From: Branchiostoma floridae | Lineage: Eukaryota > Chordata > Leptocardii > Amphioxiformes > Branchiostomatidae | Direction of reading: 5' to 3' | Assembly: GCF_000003815.2 (NCBI RefSeq) | Contig: NC_049993.1 | Span: 12,511,189 to 12,575,188, forward strand | DNA length: 64,000 nucleotides | Shown: in pieces, positions 47,851 through 57,655 of the stretch | Layout: every line of letters starts with the position of its first letter | Position numbering within the stretch: the first letter of the stretch is position 1 | The notes under the pieces: generated by a model | Seen by the model: the letters and a program-made list of their open reading frames with translations, nothing else | The model's database searches: none | What the model was told of the DNA's origin: nothing | Made by a program: the position numbers and the translations under genes

Positions 47851-50060
47851 CCCCTGCTTCGTCTATTGAGTCAGTGAAGTCAAGCTTGCCTAAGCTTGAT
47901 GTTTTTGACCTAGGGAGAAGAGATGCTGCTACAGTTATCTTCATCTTCATGGTGGTAACCTACGAACCTGATTTTTTTTTAAAAGGCAACTTGTACAATG
48001 TAATGCAATCGGAGAATATTGGATAACACCTTGGTGTCAGAAACCTTACATATCGACAGTGAAATCTATTTTATCCAAAAGTTGCCACGTGTACCTTACT
48101 GAGTAACTCTCCACATATTTGTAGGGATAAAAGCAAGAGATGGAAAGGGCAGTTTTGTAAAGCTGAAGTTTCAATCTGCTTCAACAGATTCTGGAACATA
48201 CATAATGTCACATTCCACAGTTCATAACTTCTGGTATAGTTGACCTGACGATTACTGAAGTATCTTGCTACAAAGGTGCTGAGGGTACAGGTCGCATATT
48301 GCAGCATCAGCCAGTAAATGTAGGTGTGTATGTGTGTGTCGAATGCTGCTCTGTGTGAAGCATGTCTGAAACTGGCAGCAATGCTTGAAGCTGCAGATCT
48401 CCAGCTGAGATCAAAGGCCAGACTCTGCTATTACACACTCTACTTAGCAGAGTCGGGGAATCTTTGATAGAACAGCGGAACGGTGACCCCTATACGCCTG
48501 CCTCGGAGCGGAGTACGCCTGCAAAATAGTCAATCCTGACAGCTAGGGTGGAAGGGTTACAGGATGAAGACGGATAACACCTATTACAATCATTATTGAG
48601 GTTATTGAGGTCCTCATTATTAATCACGTATCGTTGAAAATTTCTACTGATGGCTACTGTTAGAAGCCGATACCGACCCCCGTCTCTTGCCAAATAACTT
48701 TGGTTATTTCATTTCATTCTGCTTTTTAAAACGATGATTACTGAAGACTTCAACGAAAGATTAGCATTGGATGTCAAAAGAGCTGAATACTGTCTACGAC
48801 GTATCATCAAGGCACCTTGAGTGACTTGCTAATGAAAAGCAAGCTTTCATTTGCTAATGAAAAGCAAACTCTCTGAGTTCAATGTGGTGATCTTGCTGAA
48901 TGTATTTACTATATTTCCTCATTCGTGTTTGGAATGAATGCGACCTTTGAGCTTACAATTTCTAGTACAAAGAGCACAGTGCTTGTGTTTAAGAAATCAT
49001 GTAAAGGTCGATTGAAAGGTTCCCATCATGAAAACGGAGGTTGGCGTAGAGTTAATTCATTCTACACGGCTGATTTGATACTGAAACGGGTACTGACTGC
49101 ATACGTAGGTCTTACTGTAATCCTGTTATAGCAACATACCTTGAGGATGATGCATTTGTACAGGAAAATCCACACAGGGAACTGAAGCTTAGGTAATGTT
49201 CGATTAGCTTAATGTATTTGCATATATTTCTTTATGTCAGAAGCTTTTGAGTGTCTGAAAATTGCACATGAATACAGTTACAATTGAGCGCAACGTCAAA
49301 TTAGGTCACAGTGTCTGTCTGATACCGGGCCCCTAGTTTAGTTTAACTCCGAATTTTAAACATCCGGAGGCCCAACCGTGCCCCAAAATAGCCCAGTATC
49401 TGCAGGCTGTCCCAAGATACCACGTGGGGGGCACGTCCGAAAGTAACAAATAAACAGCCTGTAAACTATCCGGCGGGGCCCCTTTTCCAGTTGTAAGCGT
49501 ATGTCTCTATACTATGTAGTACAGTATGTCCCTCAAGAAGAAATATATAACGTGGTCGAAACGTTTTGTACGAACGTTTTATTCTTTAGAATAGATTTCC
49601 CTTCTCGGCAAAGTTACATTGACTTTAAGGAAGTTTCCGTCGTTCGTTGGACTGGCTTGATCGATCAGTTCTAGGGCGGAATTGTACAGTATGTGCCCGG
49701 GGCAATGTCGGCTCAGGGGTCACCGCATCTTAATCCGTCAAATATTCTTAGCCGGGGTTAACAGCGAGGTCGAAGTCGTAGTGGCTTGGGGCTAGGCTTA
49801 AGTGAAGTTCAATTCTTGAGGAAGCCGTGTTTAAGTAGTATCGGTTTTCGGTACAGGTCTGTTCAGAGTAGCTCTAGCATTGATGTGCTTTGAAAGAAAC
49901 TCAATGTAGTATCAGATAGTCAATGTTTTGGTTATTTCTTTACATAAAAAGGAGAATCTGTATGACATCACATTGCCTAGCATCGCACACAGAGTACAAA
50001 TGAGAAGTCGCTGTAAGAACGTGTTCGAAACCTGTGATTTTTGTCTTAAGTGCTGGACTT

Positions 50061-50199
50061 AATCTCCAAACAGATCCTACGATAGCATAAGATAGTATCA
50101 AAAGCTTTCAGAGGAGTGAAGCCGGCCTAGGGGTGTGTTTGGCTACCCCTGGCAGCTTTTGATACTAGCTTATGCTACCGTAGGATCTGCTTGGAGATT
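50061..50199. mobile_element. Small inverted-repeat element, family A copy 4
   Basis: AATCTCCAAACAGATCCTAC, GATAGCATAAG and TAGTATCAAAAGCT pair with AGCTTTTGATACTAGC, TTATGCTACCGTAGGATCTG, CTTGGAGATT. The terminal AATCTCCAA-CAGA matches the other family A ends while the inner arm differs. Confidence 0.85.
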
Positions 50200-52481
50200 A
50201 TATTGGACTATTTCAACTCATATGCAATGTACTGATAGTCTTTGGGTCGTATGTAAACTCTTGAAATGTGATAGAATAATAATTTTGACACTGATTGAGA
50301 AACTCTAGATATTTCATGGGGACTTGAGACCTCCGTACTTTTGTGTGTTTTCCGGGTCATTTTTGTCACACTTCGTTTCAAACTTAGTAGTACATTACAG
50401 TTATAGGACTTCACAGTGCGGTTAACATATAACCCTGCAAGGGAACTTCAAACATATAGATACACAGTCTGTTTGACACATCCATATCTACGCCAGACCC
50501 TTTCTGAGTGCGGAGACTATGATAGGCATTGGCGGTGAACTTGGAACGTCCCTAGTGGCTAACTCCTGTAGCAAGTTCTCCATCCTATTGGTCAGTTTTC
50601 AACGCCATCATCATCAAAGAAGTTTGTAGGAGACTATAGGGCATTCGGAGAACAGCTTTCCTCTGACCAAGCAGTTTGTAATGCATGAGGTAGTCCTTTG
50701 ATCGCTGACCAAACCGAGTCGAGATAAAAGAGTTGGCGTCGTGCCAAATTGCTGTAAGGTTGTGTCATGACTATTCCAGTAATGTGTCTTCTAGTACTGT
50801 GCTTTGAGAGGTCCTTTGACATATCCCCCACAAAGAAAAAGTGGGAAAAGAACGAAAAATGAATGTTCAAACAGAATTGTGTGTACCCCCGGGTATTAGA
50901 GTTCAACTATGAGGACTAATTGCAATGAAGCTACCTACGTTTCTGAAGTCTTACGTCACTGGTGGATGAAGATAAACTATTTTCCTGTCCGTTTGTTCTG
51001 TACAAGCGAGATAAGAGTGGCGTAGGCGTCCCGACATGTGGCGGTGTGCATAAAGATTTGTACAGCCTTCACCTTACTCAGAAAAGTAGTAAAACAGTAA
51101 ACTTTTAGCACTTCAATATATTGAACTTATCCTTTATTTGTGAAAGGACCACAAAAACGTCCTTTGTTGTTTCCCGAAATAATATCCAGTTTTATTAGAT
51201 TTATTGTATGTGTGGCTATATTGGTAACGTTAACTTAACTTTGACGACTCTTTGTTGGACCACAAAAAGCGTTATTGAACATAAGACTTAAGACCATGCT
51301 AACGCAAAGTCTTATCATTCCGCTGGTACCTTTAAGACCACCACGTAAAAAAGGTGAATTTTTAGGAGATTTCCTAATGCAGTACCAGTAATCCCCGAGG
51401 TATGCGCACTTCAGATATCCTGGTGTTCAAAACATTATTGAGGGTGACTCGATAACACGGTTTATACTTAACGTGGCGATCTTAGGTACCTATCGGAAAT
51501 ATGAGAGTTGTCGTTACCCTTGATTGGATAAACAGACAACATATGTGCACAATATTACGAATTAAGTGGCAGGTAGGTTTATTGCCATCTAATATGACAG
51601 AATCGTAATCTACTTTGATCAGAATAGATTGGAAATGCTGCCACCATATCGTATTTTACACATCAAAATTACCGAAGCACAAATTCGCTGCAGAGATTAC
51701 AAACGAAGGGGTTTAGTGCATGATACAGTGTTATTGGAAACAGTCAACGTCCAAGGCCAAGGATAGGGGTGAACGCCCTCTAGTAAGACAACGTTTAAAG
51801 ACGTCATGTATCATGGCGGTCAGCTGTCTCGGTACACTAGTCGGTAAAAGCTGTAATCTTGGCAGGTAATATTACCTCCATATATCACAAACAACGAGGA
51901 TCTCCAAGTGCCTCATAAATGTCGGCTCTTATTTGAAGTGTTGGTTAGTTAAAGCTTTGTTTATCCATAACGTCGGCTCTGTTTTATTCAGTTTCTCTCA
52001 GCCGCAAGCCAAATAATAGACAGAGTCTTTTCCTATCTATTTCAATCTCATGGACGTTTCCTATTGGATTTTGTATTTCAAAAACCACTTAAACACCGTT
52101 ACTGTCCACCCCGTCATAACATGTATCATCTTTCAACAAATTCAGCAAAATGTCCAATGTACACGTGAATTTATGGATTTGTTTTAAATTACTCATTTCT
52201 TACAAAGAACGCGCCAAATAAATTTAGGGCCTACGGTTTGGTCAAAACCAACACAAAGAAGCCAGCGACAATAAAATGAGGCCCGTAAGTACGGTGATAT
52301 TGCCCGGCTATATTTTCTTGCCAATTTGGGTCGTAAAATCCATGCTGTGCACCCTTGTTAGTACGTTGTATACCCTGGGTGAGGACATTTTTCTTACAGA
52401 ACTAGGATTTGATCAACATTTTGTTTAAGCGTTTTACACATATCGGTAAAGTTAGATTCAAAATCGATGTTGTTTGAGTAT

Positions 52482-52584
52482 AGCCTGGGTACCATCCTAT
52501 TTCTACCGGGGCTCCTTACAATCACTTCCCTAAAGAGTAGCGAGTGTAAGGAGCCCCGGTAGAATACGGATGATACTCAGGCTA
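52482..52584. mobile_element. Inverted-repeat element, family D, with 10-bp target duplication
   Basis: AGCCTGGGTACCATCCTATT, CTACCGGGGCTCCTTACA pairs with TGTAAGGAGCCCCGGTAG, ATACGGATGATACTCAGGCT. The 10-mer GTTTGAGTAT flanks it exactly at 52472-52481 and 52585-52594, a target-site duplication. A 9-11 bp duplication points to Mutator-type or foldback-type insertion. Related ends occur at 60.92 kb and perhaps 55.97 kb. Confidence 0.85.
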
Positions 52585-53146
52585 GTTTGAGTATGGGTTG
52601 TTCTATTTTCAATATCCAGGGAGGGAGAAAGAGTGGAATCAGGTAACTGTTGACTTATAATTAGATTATGCTTTGAAATGTTCCCCAAAAAATGACAGAC
52701 AAATATCACTAAGAAATAAATCAGAAAACTTGATATAAGCGAACTGAAATGGTTTCATTGTGTCGCTTTTCGAGTCGATATTAGATCAGTAAGGGTACTT
52801 GAAAGTATAAGGCTATTAAAAGTGAAAATAAAATACTTCTAGAAGTTACATTCAATATTCTTGTAAAAACCCATTTCCAGTACAGACTTACGAGATACAT
52901 GTGCGCGTTTGGTGTGCACGAATTGCCCTCTAGCGACTTTTTCATCAAACGCAGTAGTGGTAAAACTTGTTTCAGTGACACACTTATTTGTAACGACTTG
53001 TCTGCGCGCGACCTTTGACACTTGTCGAACCACTTCATTCAGAAGCCACTAATTGTATTCAAATTCCGACAACACTACTGTGCCGCGCTGACGCCTTCAC
53101 GACTGTCTACTCATGATTTATTAACGTTACATGACGTTCTCTCAAA

Positions 53147-53322
53147 ATGAAGTACTCCGGTGCATTCCTGGCAGTGGTGGGTGTCTGCACAGTTGTGATA
53201 TGTGCAGTTTTACTCCTGGACAGAGAGACCAGGGAGCAAGGTGTAAACACTGTCTTCACGTCATGGCAGTCCAACACTGATGAACATGCCAGGTTTGTAA
53301 ACAACCCTAAAAATCTCAGCAG
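53147..53322 (+). CDS. Sulfotransferase exon 1: membrane anchor
   Basis: ATG follows a stretch without other in-frame starts. The exon encodes MKYSGAFLAVVGVCTVVICA and the stem region, ending AGCAG|GTTAAG in phase 2. An alternative donor (GCCAG|GTTTGT at 53290) would not keep the frame as well supported. A TGACGT-like site lies 18 bases before the ATG. Confidence 0.85.
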
Positions 53323-55483
53323 GTTAAGTCTTAATATATAACGATATAACGTTTAGAATGTCACGATTTTGGACTTAATAATTTCATGGGGAAATCTTAC
53401 GATTTCTATCGATTCATTGCATAGTTTTGACAGCTTTTTAAAAACTGATAACGGGTATGTTACGGGTCAGTGGCCCAAGCTGCTTCTGAAAGTACTAAAT
53501 TTAGTACCCAGTACGTAGACAACAACCAAGATAGAGTGATAGCTTTTCGGTCTAATGATGTCACGTAGCTGCGCTTCCAACGTCTTTGTAACACCTATTC
53601 AGGATGCAATTTGAGTATCACAATGGTTACAGTGTGTCTGTAATACCAATCATTATTCCCGAACGTACTCATCTATTACAGACTTGTGGAGCATGAAGAC
53701 GAGACTGGATCACAAGACCCACAACCGGACCGCTCCGGTGATGACAACGGGAAGAAAGTCGACACAGGCGTCTGGCCCTACTTTGGAGCTGACTTGCCAC
53801 CTGACAGGGTAAATGTAACTTTTCACTCATAACTTTTAGTGCCTACCTCTCAAAAGTCCCGCACACAAAAACAGATTGGAAAATTCTTTTGTTTTTGTTT
53901 AATTGCAACCAAAAGACGGTCGACTCAAGGCGTGGCACACCAGTATTGTATTATTTCAGAGTACCACAATGTCATGTAAGGTTTTATAAACTCACATCGG
54001 GATGATCTCCTACTCGTACTGCTCCAGAAAAATCAGAGGACATGAGAAATCTAGATTTACATCTAATGCATGATGACGTCCCTAACGTTAACCGAATCCA
54101 TTGTTCTAATTTCCAATTGTTAGTAAGGTCAAGTAAGAAAAATGGAAAAGTGCCATTCCCAACTGAAAGGACACTTTGTAAGTTTGCTATCAATACATGT
54201 ACTATCATACCCCCGTGAATAGTTTCATCAGCTTGGTAAGTCATTTAATAAAGTTAGAGACTCTTACGTACTACTATTATATACAATAGTTGTTTCCAAA
54301 TGGAACGTTGGACCAAGGAGCTTTGTTGGACTGAAACCCAGAGAATCGTTACAAAGGTTGACACTAACATGTTCCTAATTTTTTTCAGCCAAAGCTACAA
54401 ACGTGTACTGAGCCGGTAAAACACCTTGTCTTCATCAAGACTCACAAGACAGGCTCCACCACAGTCTGTGTCATGCTGTACAGGTTCGGCGTCACCAACA
54501 ACCTTAACATCGTGCTTCCCAGCATCCCCGTCAACGTAGGCTGGCCGTTTCCTCTTCGTACTGAAGACTACATCCCCCCGAAGGATGCCTCGAGGCACTT
54601 CGATCTGCTTGTCGATCACACAGTCTACCACAGGCGCATCATGGAAAACCTGATGCCGGCTGACTCAGCTTACATCGCGATGCTCCGACACCCCTTACAT
54701 CACATCAAGTCCGTCTTCAACTTTTATAACATCCCGAAGCAACTCAACATGAAAGCCTTTAAAAACCCTCTGGAAGAATTTCTCAAAAACCCCATCAAAT
54801 ACCAGAAGCCTAGACAGAAAGACTATAAGCATAAACCTTTCTCGTTTACGCGTAACTTCATGGCATTTGATTTAGGGTTTCCGCCTGGGTTGGCCGAAGA
54901 CATGAACGCAGCACAAGCCTATGTAGAACGGTTGGATAGGGAATTCGACTTGGTCATCATACTGGAGTACCTCGACGAGTCGCTAGTCCTCCTGAAACGC
55001 ACCCTGTGTTGGACCATCAAAGACATTTTGTACAACGTCTTCAACGAAGCTCCCATGTACAGATACGAAATGGATCTGACACCAGAGATGGACTCGAACT
55101 ACAGAAAATGGAGTAAGGTAGACTACCTACTGTACGAGCATTTTAACACTTCTCTTCGAAATCGTATATCGGAACTAGGGGGCGATTTTCCTCAAGAAGT
55201 AGCACATTTTGTTACAGTTAAGAATCGGGTGAAGACTTTTTGTGAGGGCAATGATGAACAGATGGTCATCCCAGCATCGAAGTGGGACAAGGAGTTTTCT
55301 GTAAACCGGAAGTTTTGTTTCATGCTGAAGTCAACCAGAATGTCATACTATAAATACTTAGTGAAAGGTCAAGTCAGCAAAGAACTCTTATCAAAGGCAT
55401 CTGGCAGAGGAGAAAATAAGAAGACACAAAGAAAAAAGAAAGACGCACAACTTATGTCTAATCGAGCAACAAAACAAGGTTAA
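53147..55483 (+). CDS. Galactose-3-O-sulfotransferase family protein, 3 exons
   Basis: Exons 53147-53322, 53682-53808 and 54389-55483 join through GT-AG introns (phases 2 and 0) into 466 codons including the stop. The 465-residue product starts with a short cytosolic end and a signal anchor (about residues 5-24, AFLAVVGVCTVVICAVLLL), the type II topology of Golgi sulfotransferases. The 5'-phosphosulfate loop is FIKTHKTGSTT (about 116-126) and the 3'-phosphate motif LRHPLHHIKS (about 200-209). By family knowledge the enzyme moves sulfate from PAPS to the 3-hydroxyl of galactose on glycolipids or glycoproteins in the Golgi lumen; the exact acceptor (cerebroside, mucin-type or N-glycan) cannot be read from the sequence. 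The length fits GAL3ST1-4 relatives. The C-terminus is lysine-rich (KKTQRKKKD), unusual for a lumenal enzyme end. Convergent with the SLC17 gene. Confidence 0.92.
53682..53808 (+). CDS. Sulfotransferase exon 2: stem
   Basis: The acceptor is CATCTATTACAG|AC and the donor GACAGG|GTAAAT. The 127 bases complete an Arg codon and add 42 acidic, proline-containing residues (LVEHEDETGSQDPQPDRSGD, ending WPYFGADLPPDR), a typical flexible stem before the catalytic domain. Confidence 0.85.
54389..55483 (+). CDS. Sulfotransferase exon 3: catalytic domain
   Basis: The acceptor is AATTTTTTTCAG|CCA, phase 0. All catalytic motifs lie in this exon of 365 codons including TAA: KTHKTGSTT, LRHPLHHIKS, and the family pattern FDLVIILEYLDESLVLLKRT in the middle. 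No frameshift or internal stop is present. Confidence 0.95.
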   Translation, partial: PKLQTCTEPVKHLVFIKTHKTGSTTVCVMLYRFGVTNNLNIVLPSIPVNVGWPFPLRTEDYIPPKDASRHFDLLVDHTVYHRRIMENLMPADSAYIAMLRHPLHHIKSVFNFYNIPKQLNMKAFKNPLEEFLKNPIKYQKPRQKDYKHKPFSFTRNFMAFDLGFPPGLAEDMNAAQAYVERLDREFDLVIILEYLDESLVLLKRTLCWTIKDILYNVFNEAPMYRYEMDLTPEMDSNYRKWSKVDYLLYEHFNTSLRNRISELGGDFPQEVAHFVTVKNRVKTFCEGNDEQMVIPASKWDKEFSVNRKFCFMLKSTRMSYYKYLVKGQVSKELLSKASGRGENKKTQRKKKDAQLMSNRATKQG

Positions 55484-56654
55484 ACAGATAAAGATCATGA
55501 AAGAATGTATATAGAAAATATTTTCATAATGGTTGCAATCTTCTCTTTGTGTCAGAGTTTCTTAAATATTGGAGATGTATTCTTGAAAGCCGAGAATTCT
55601 GACCATGATATAGACGTAACGTAGAGTTGAAAAAAAGATCAATAATGCTGAACATGCGTTTTATCTTAAGTCTGTCACAGTTTTTACATTTAAGCCACTG
55701 AAGATTTTATGGGTGGCATTGATTTTCGCCTGATTTCGGGGAAAATGGTCAACGTGACGAGGAAATACCCAAAATTTGAAAACGTGTGTCAAAATTTGAA
55801 GAAGTGACACAATTGAGATACAATGCAGAAGTTTATTTGCAAGTTCGTGCCCGAGGGCTAATTGCAAGTACATGGTATAAATATAGTGACAATGGACAAT
55901 CATGAAAAACATTCTACTCTAATACTAGTGTTGGCTATTTCTAAACAGGTTGGGTTTGACTTCATATAGCATGGGTACCATACGGGTAGCAGTTCGGTCC
56001 TATGTTCGCATTTGCTACCCAACATTGCAACAATGCCAAAAGCATAGATTTATTGTCTGAATATGTTTATTGATATAAAAGATTCAGTTTTGTTCTGTTA
56101 ATGATCTGATAATGTCTTATCGTTGCGCAGATTGTACAATGCATCTGGCTATTCTGAGCCTCAGTTAATGTCTTAAAATCTGTTACATTTCTATTATCAT
56201 TGCCTTCGCCAAGAAGGCTAATGCAAACGGTTGAGTCAGGGCTTGTTGAGTCTGTATGTACACATGTCAACAGCATATGATTCGAGAAGTTGTGAATGGA
56301 TCTTGGTGATACTTTGTAAGTGTGTAACAGTTGTGGAAAGGTAGTTCGAAAATGGTTTACCTGGCGTTTTCCTGCGTTTCTGCAGCGGGTTTTGCATTGT
56401 GTGTCTGCGAACAATATAACGTCAAAGACCCCCCTCTGTCTGAATAGGGTTAACTTTTTTATGCTAGTTCAACAGTTTAAAAAATGAAGAGACAATGAGC
56501 CATTGAAACTTTGGGGGTTGCATACAGTATTCAAAACAACAACATACTCGTATTACTAATCGTCAAGTGTACATGTCTACTACACTAACATGCCTACTAT
56601 ATTTACTCAAGTTACTTGAGTCAAGTATTATGTTTTTCCCTGGTAATCTATTGA
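55484..56654. other. Intergenic interval between convergent genes
   Basis: The sulfotransferase and SLC17 genes end toward each other here, so it should contain both 3' untranslated regions. No plus-strand AATAAA was seen within about 600 bases of the sulfotransferase stop. A short hairpin GGGTAGCA / TGCTACCC with an upstream ATAGCATGGGTACCAT (55966-56021) resembles family D element ends. Confidence 0.5.
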
Positions 56655-56660
56655 TTTATT
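56655..56660 (-). promoter_or_regulatory. Candidate poly(A) signal of the SLC17-like gene
   Basis: AATAAA on the minus strand, 131 bases after the TAA stop at 56791, followed by T/G-rich sequence. Position and motif fit; usage is not shown. Confidence 0.4.
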
Positions 56661-56790
56661 GTAATAATTCATTAAAACAAGGATTTAATTCATTTCAGTA
56701 ATTCAAGGATCTGAATATAGGCTGCCCACTGTCTGCAGAGTGATTTCGAAAATTGTTCGTTACTTTGTGTTTTTTTCATTGCCCTCGTTG

Positions 56791-56991
56791 TTATTTCACG
56801 ACTAACGGTATTTTTTCATCATTGAGCTTTTTATTGCTTCCATCTTGCTGAATGTCGTCGCCATCGTGACCTTGTAAGGGCACCGCGGCCCAGGACTGCT
56901 CCTCCCCGCTCCCGAAGACCAGAAAGATCAGCCCGGTAGCGGCGAACACACAGGCCTTAATCAGGACAACACGGGACCACTCCTGAAGCGT
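56791..56991 (-). CDS. SLC17-like last exon: TM12 and C-terminal tail
   Basis: The acceptor is AAATTTTGCAG|ACG, phase 0. Encodes TLQEWSRVVLIKACVFAATG, FLVFGSGEEQSWA, then a charged tail ending KIPLVVK before TAA. EW...F.SGE.QSWA is the diagnostic end of the family. Confidence 0.9.
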   Translation of the reverse strand, partial: TLQEWSRVVLIKACVFAATGLIFLVFGSGEEQSWAAVPLQGHDGDDIQQDGSNKKLNDEKIPLVVK

Positions 56992-57124
56992 CTGCAAAAT
57001 TTAAAAAAAAAAAAAATGTACTAATTGTCACTTTCAGTTACAGTACTCATTGAAAAACATATCCCCAACTCTGATCTTTTATCTAATCTTATCTTAAGCT
57101 TATCTTACTTTTCCTTTTCTATGA

Positions 57125-57218
<94 letters not shown>

Positions 57219-57613
57219 GTGTGTGTATGTGTGTGTGTGTGCGCGCGCGTGTGCGTGTGTGTATTTGTGTGAACAGTTTATTAACTAGAGAAGCCTTTGC
57301 ATTTTGATGTTCCCGATGGTCAAGTTCGAAGATAATGGCACCTAGCAACTTTCTAAGAGGAAATGTGGAAATGTTTTTAAAAAAAGCATTCGTTAACGTT
57401 GCTATTGATAAGACTTTAATCAATACTTCGAACAGTTTGTGCTATTTGGATAGAGAAGATGATAAACAACTGAGGACCTTATCTATATACGTCTTTCTCT
57501 CTCTCTCCCTCTCTCTCACTCCCTGACTCTCTCTCCCTCTCTCTTTCCCTTTCTCTTTCTCTCCCTCTCTCTTTCTCTCCATCTCTCCCCCCCTCTCTCT
57601 CTCTCCATCTCCC

Positions 57614-57655
<42 letters not shown>

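Larger units (their letters stand above)
16569..53146. other. 36.6 kb interval without a confidently identified gene
   Basis: Between the first exon of the Ig receptor and the sulfotransferase start I recognise no conserved gene family. Repeats and weak exon candidates are listed individually. GC-richer patches at about 16.9-17.2, 25.3-25.7, 26.5-27.1, 37.7-38.0, 38.4-38.6 and 43.0-43.3 kb have no repeat character and could be conserved regulatory DNA or unrecognised exons; this is a judgement from composition only. The patch at 43.2 kb contains the octamer ATTTGCAT. The remaining DNA (for example 19-20, 31.3-31.5, 34-35, 51-52 kb) shows nothing I can name. Confidence 0.4.

Noticed and set aside
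54473-55483. Taking the first methionine of the long open frame as the sulfotransferase start
   Set aside because: The PAPS-binding loop lies upstream of that methionine, and two 5' exons with matching phases supply the stem and membrane anchor.
57025-57423. Open frames on both strands across the TA/TG microsatellite
   Set aside because: The translations are only repeats of Ile-Tyr or Thr-His and result from the simple repeat.
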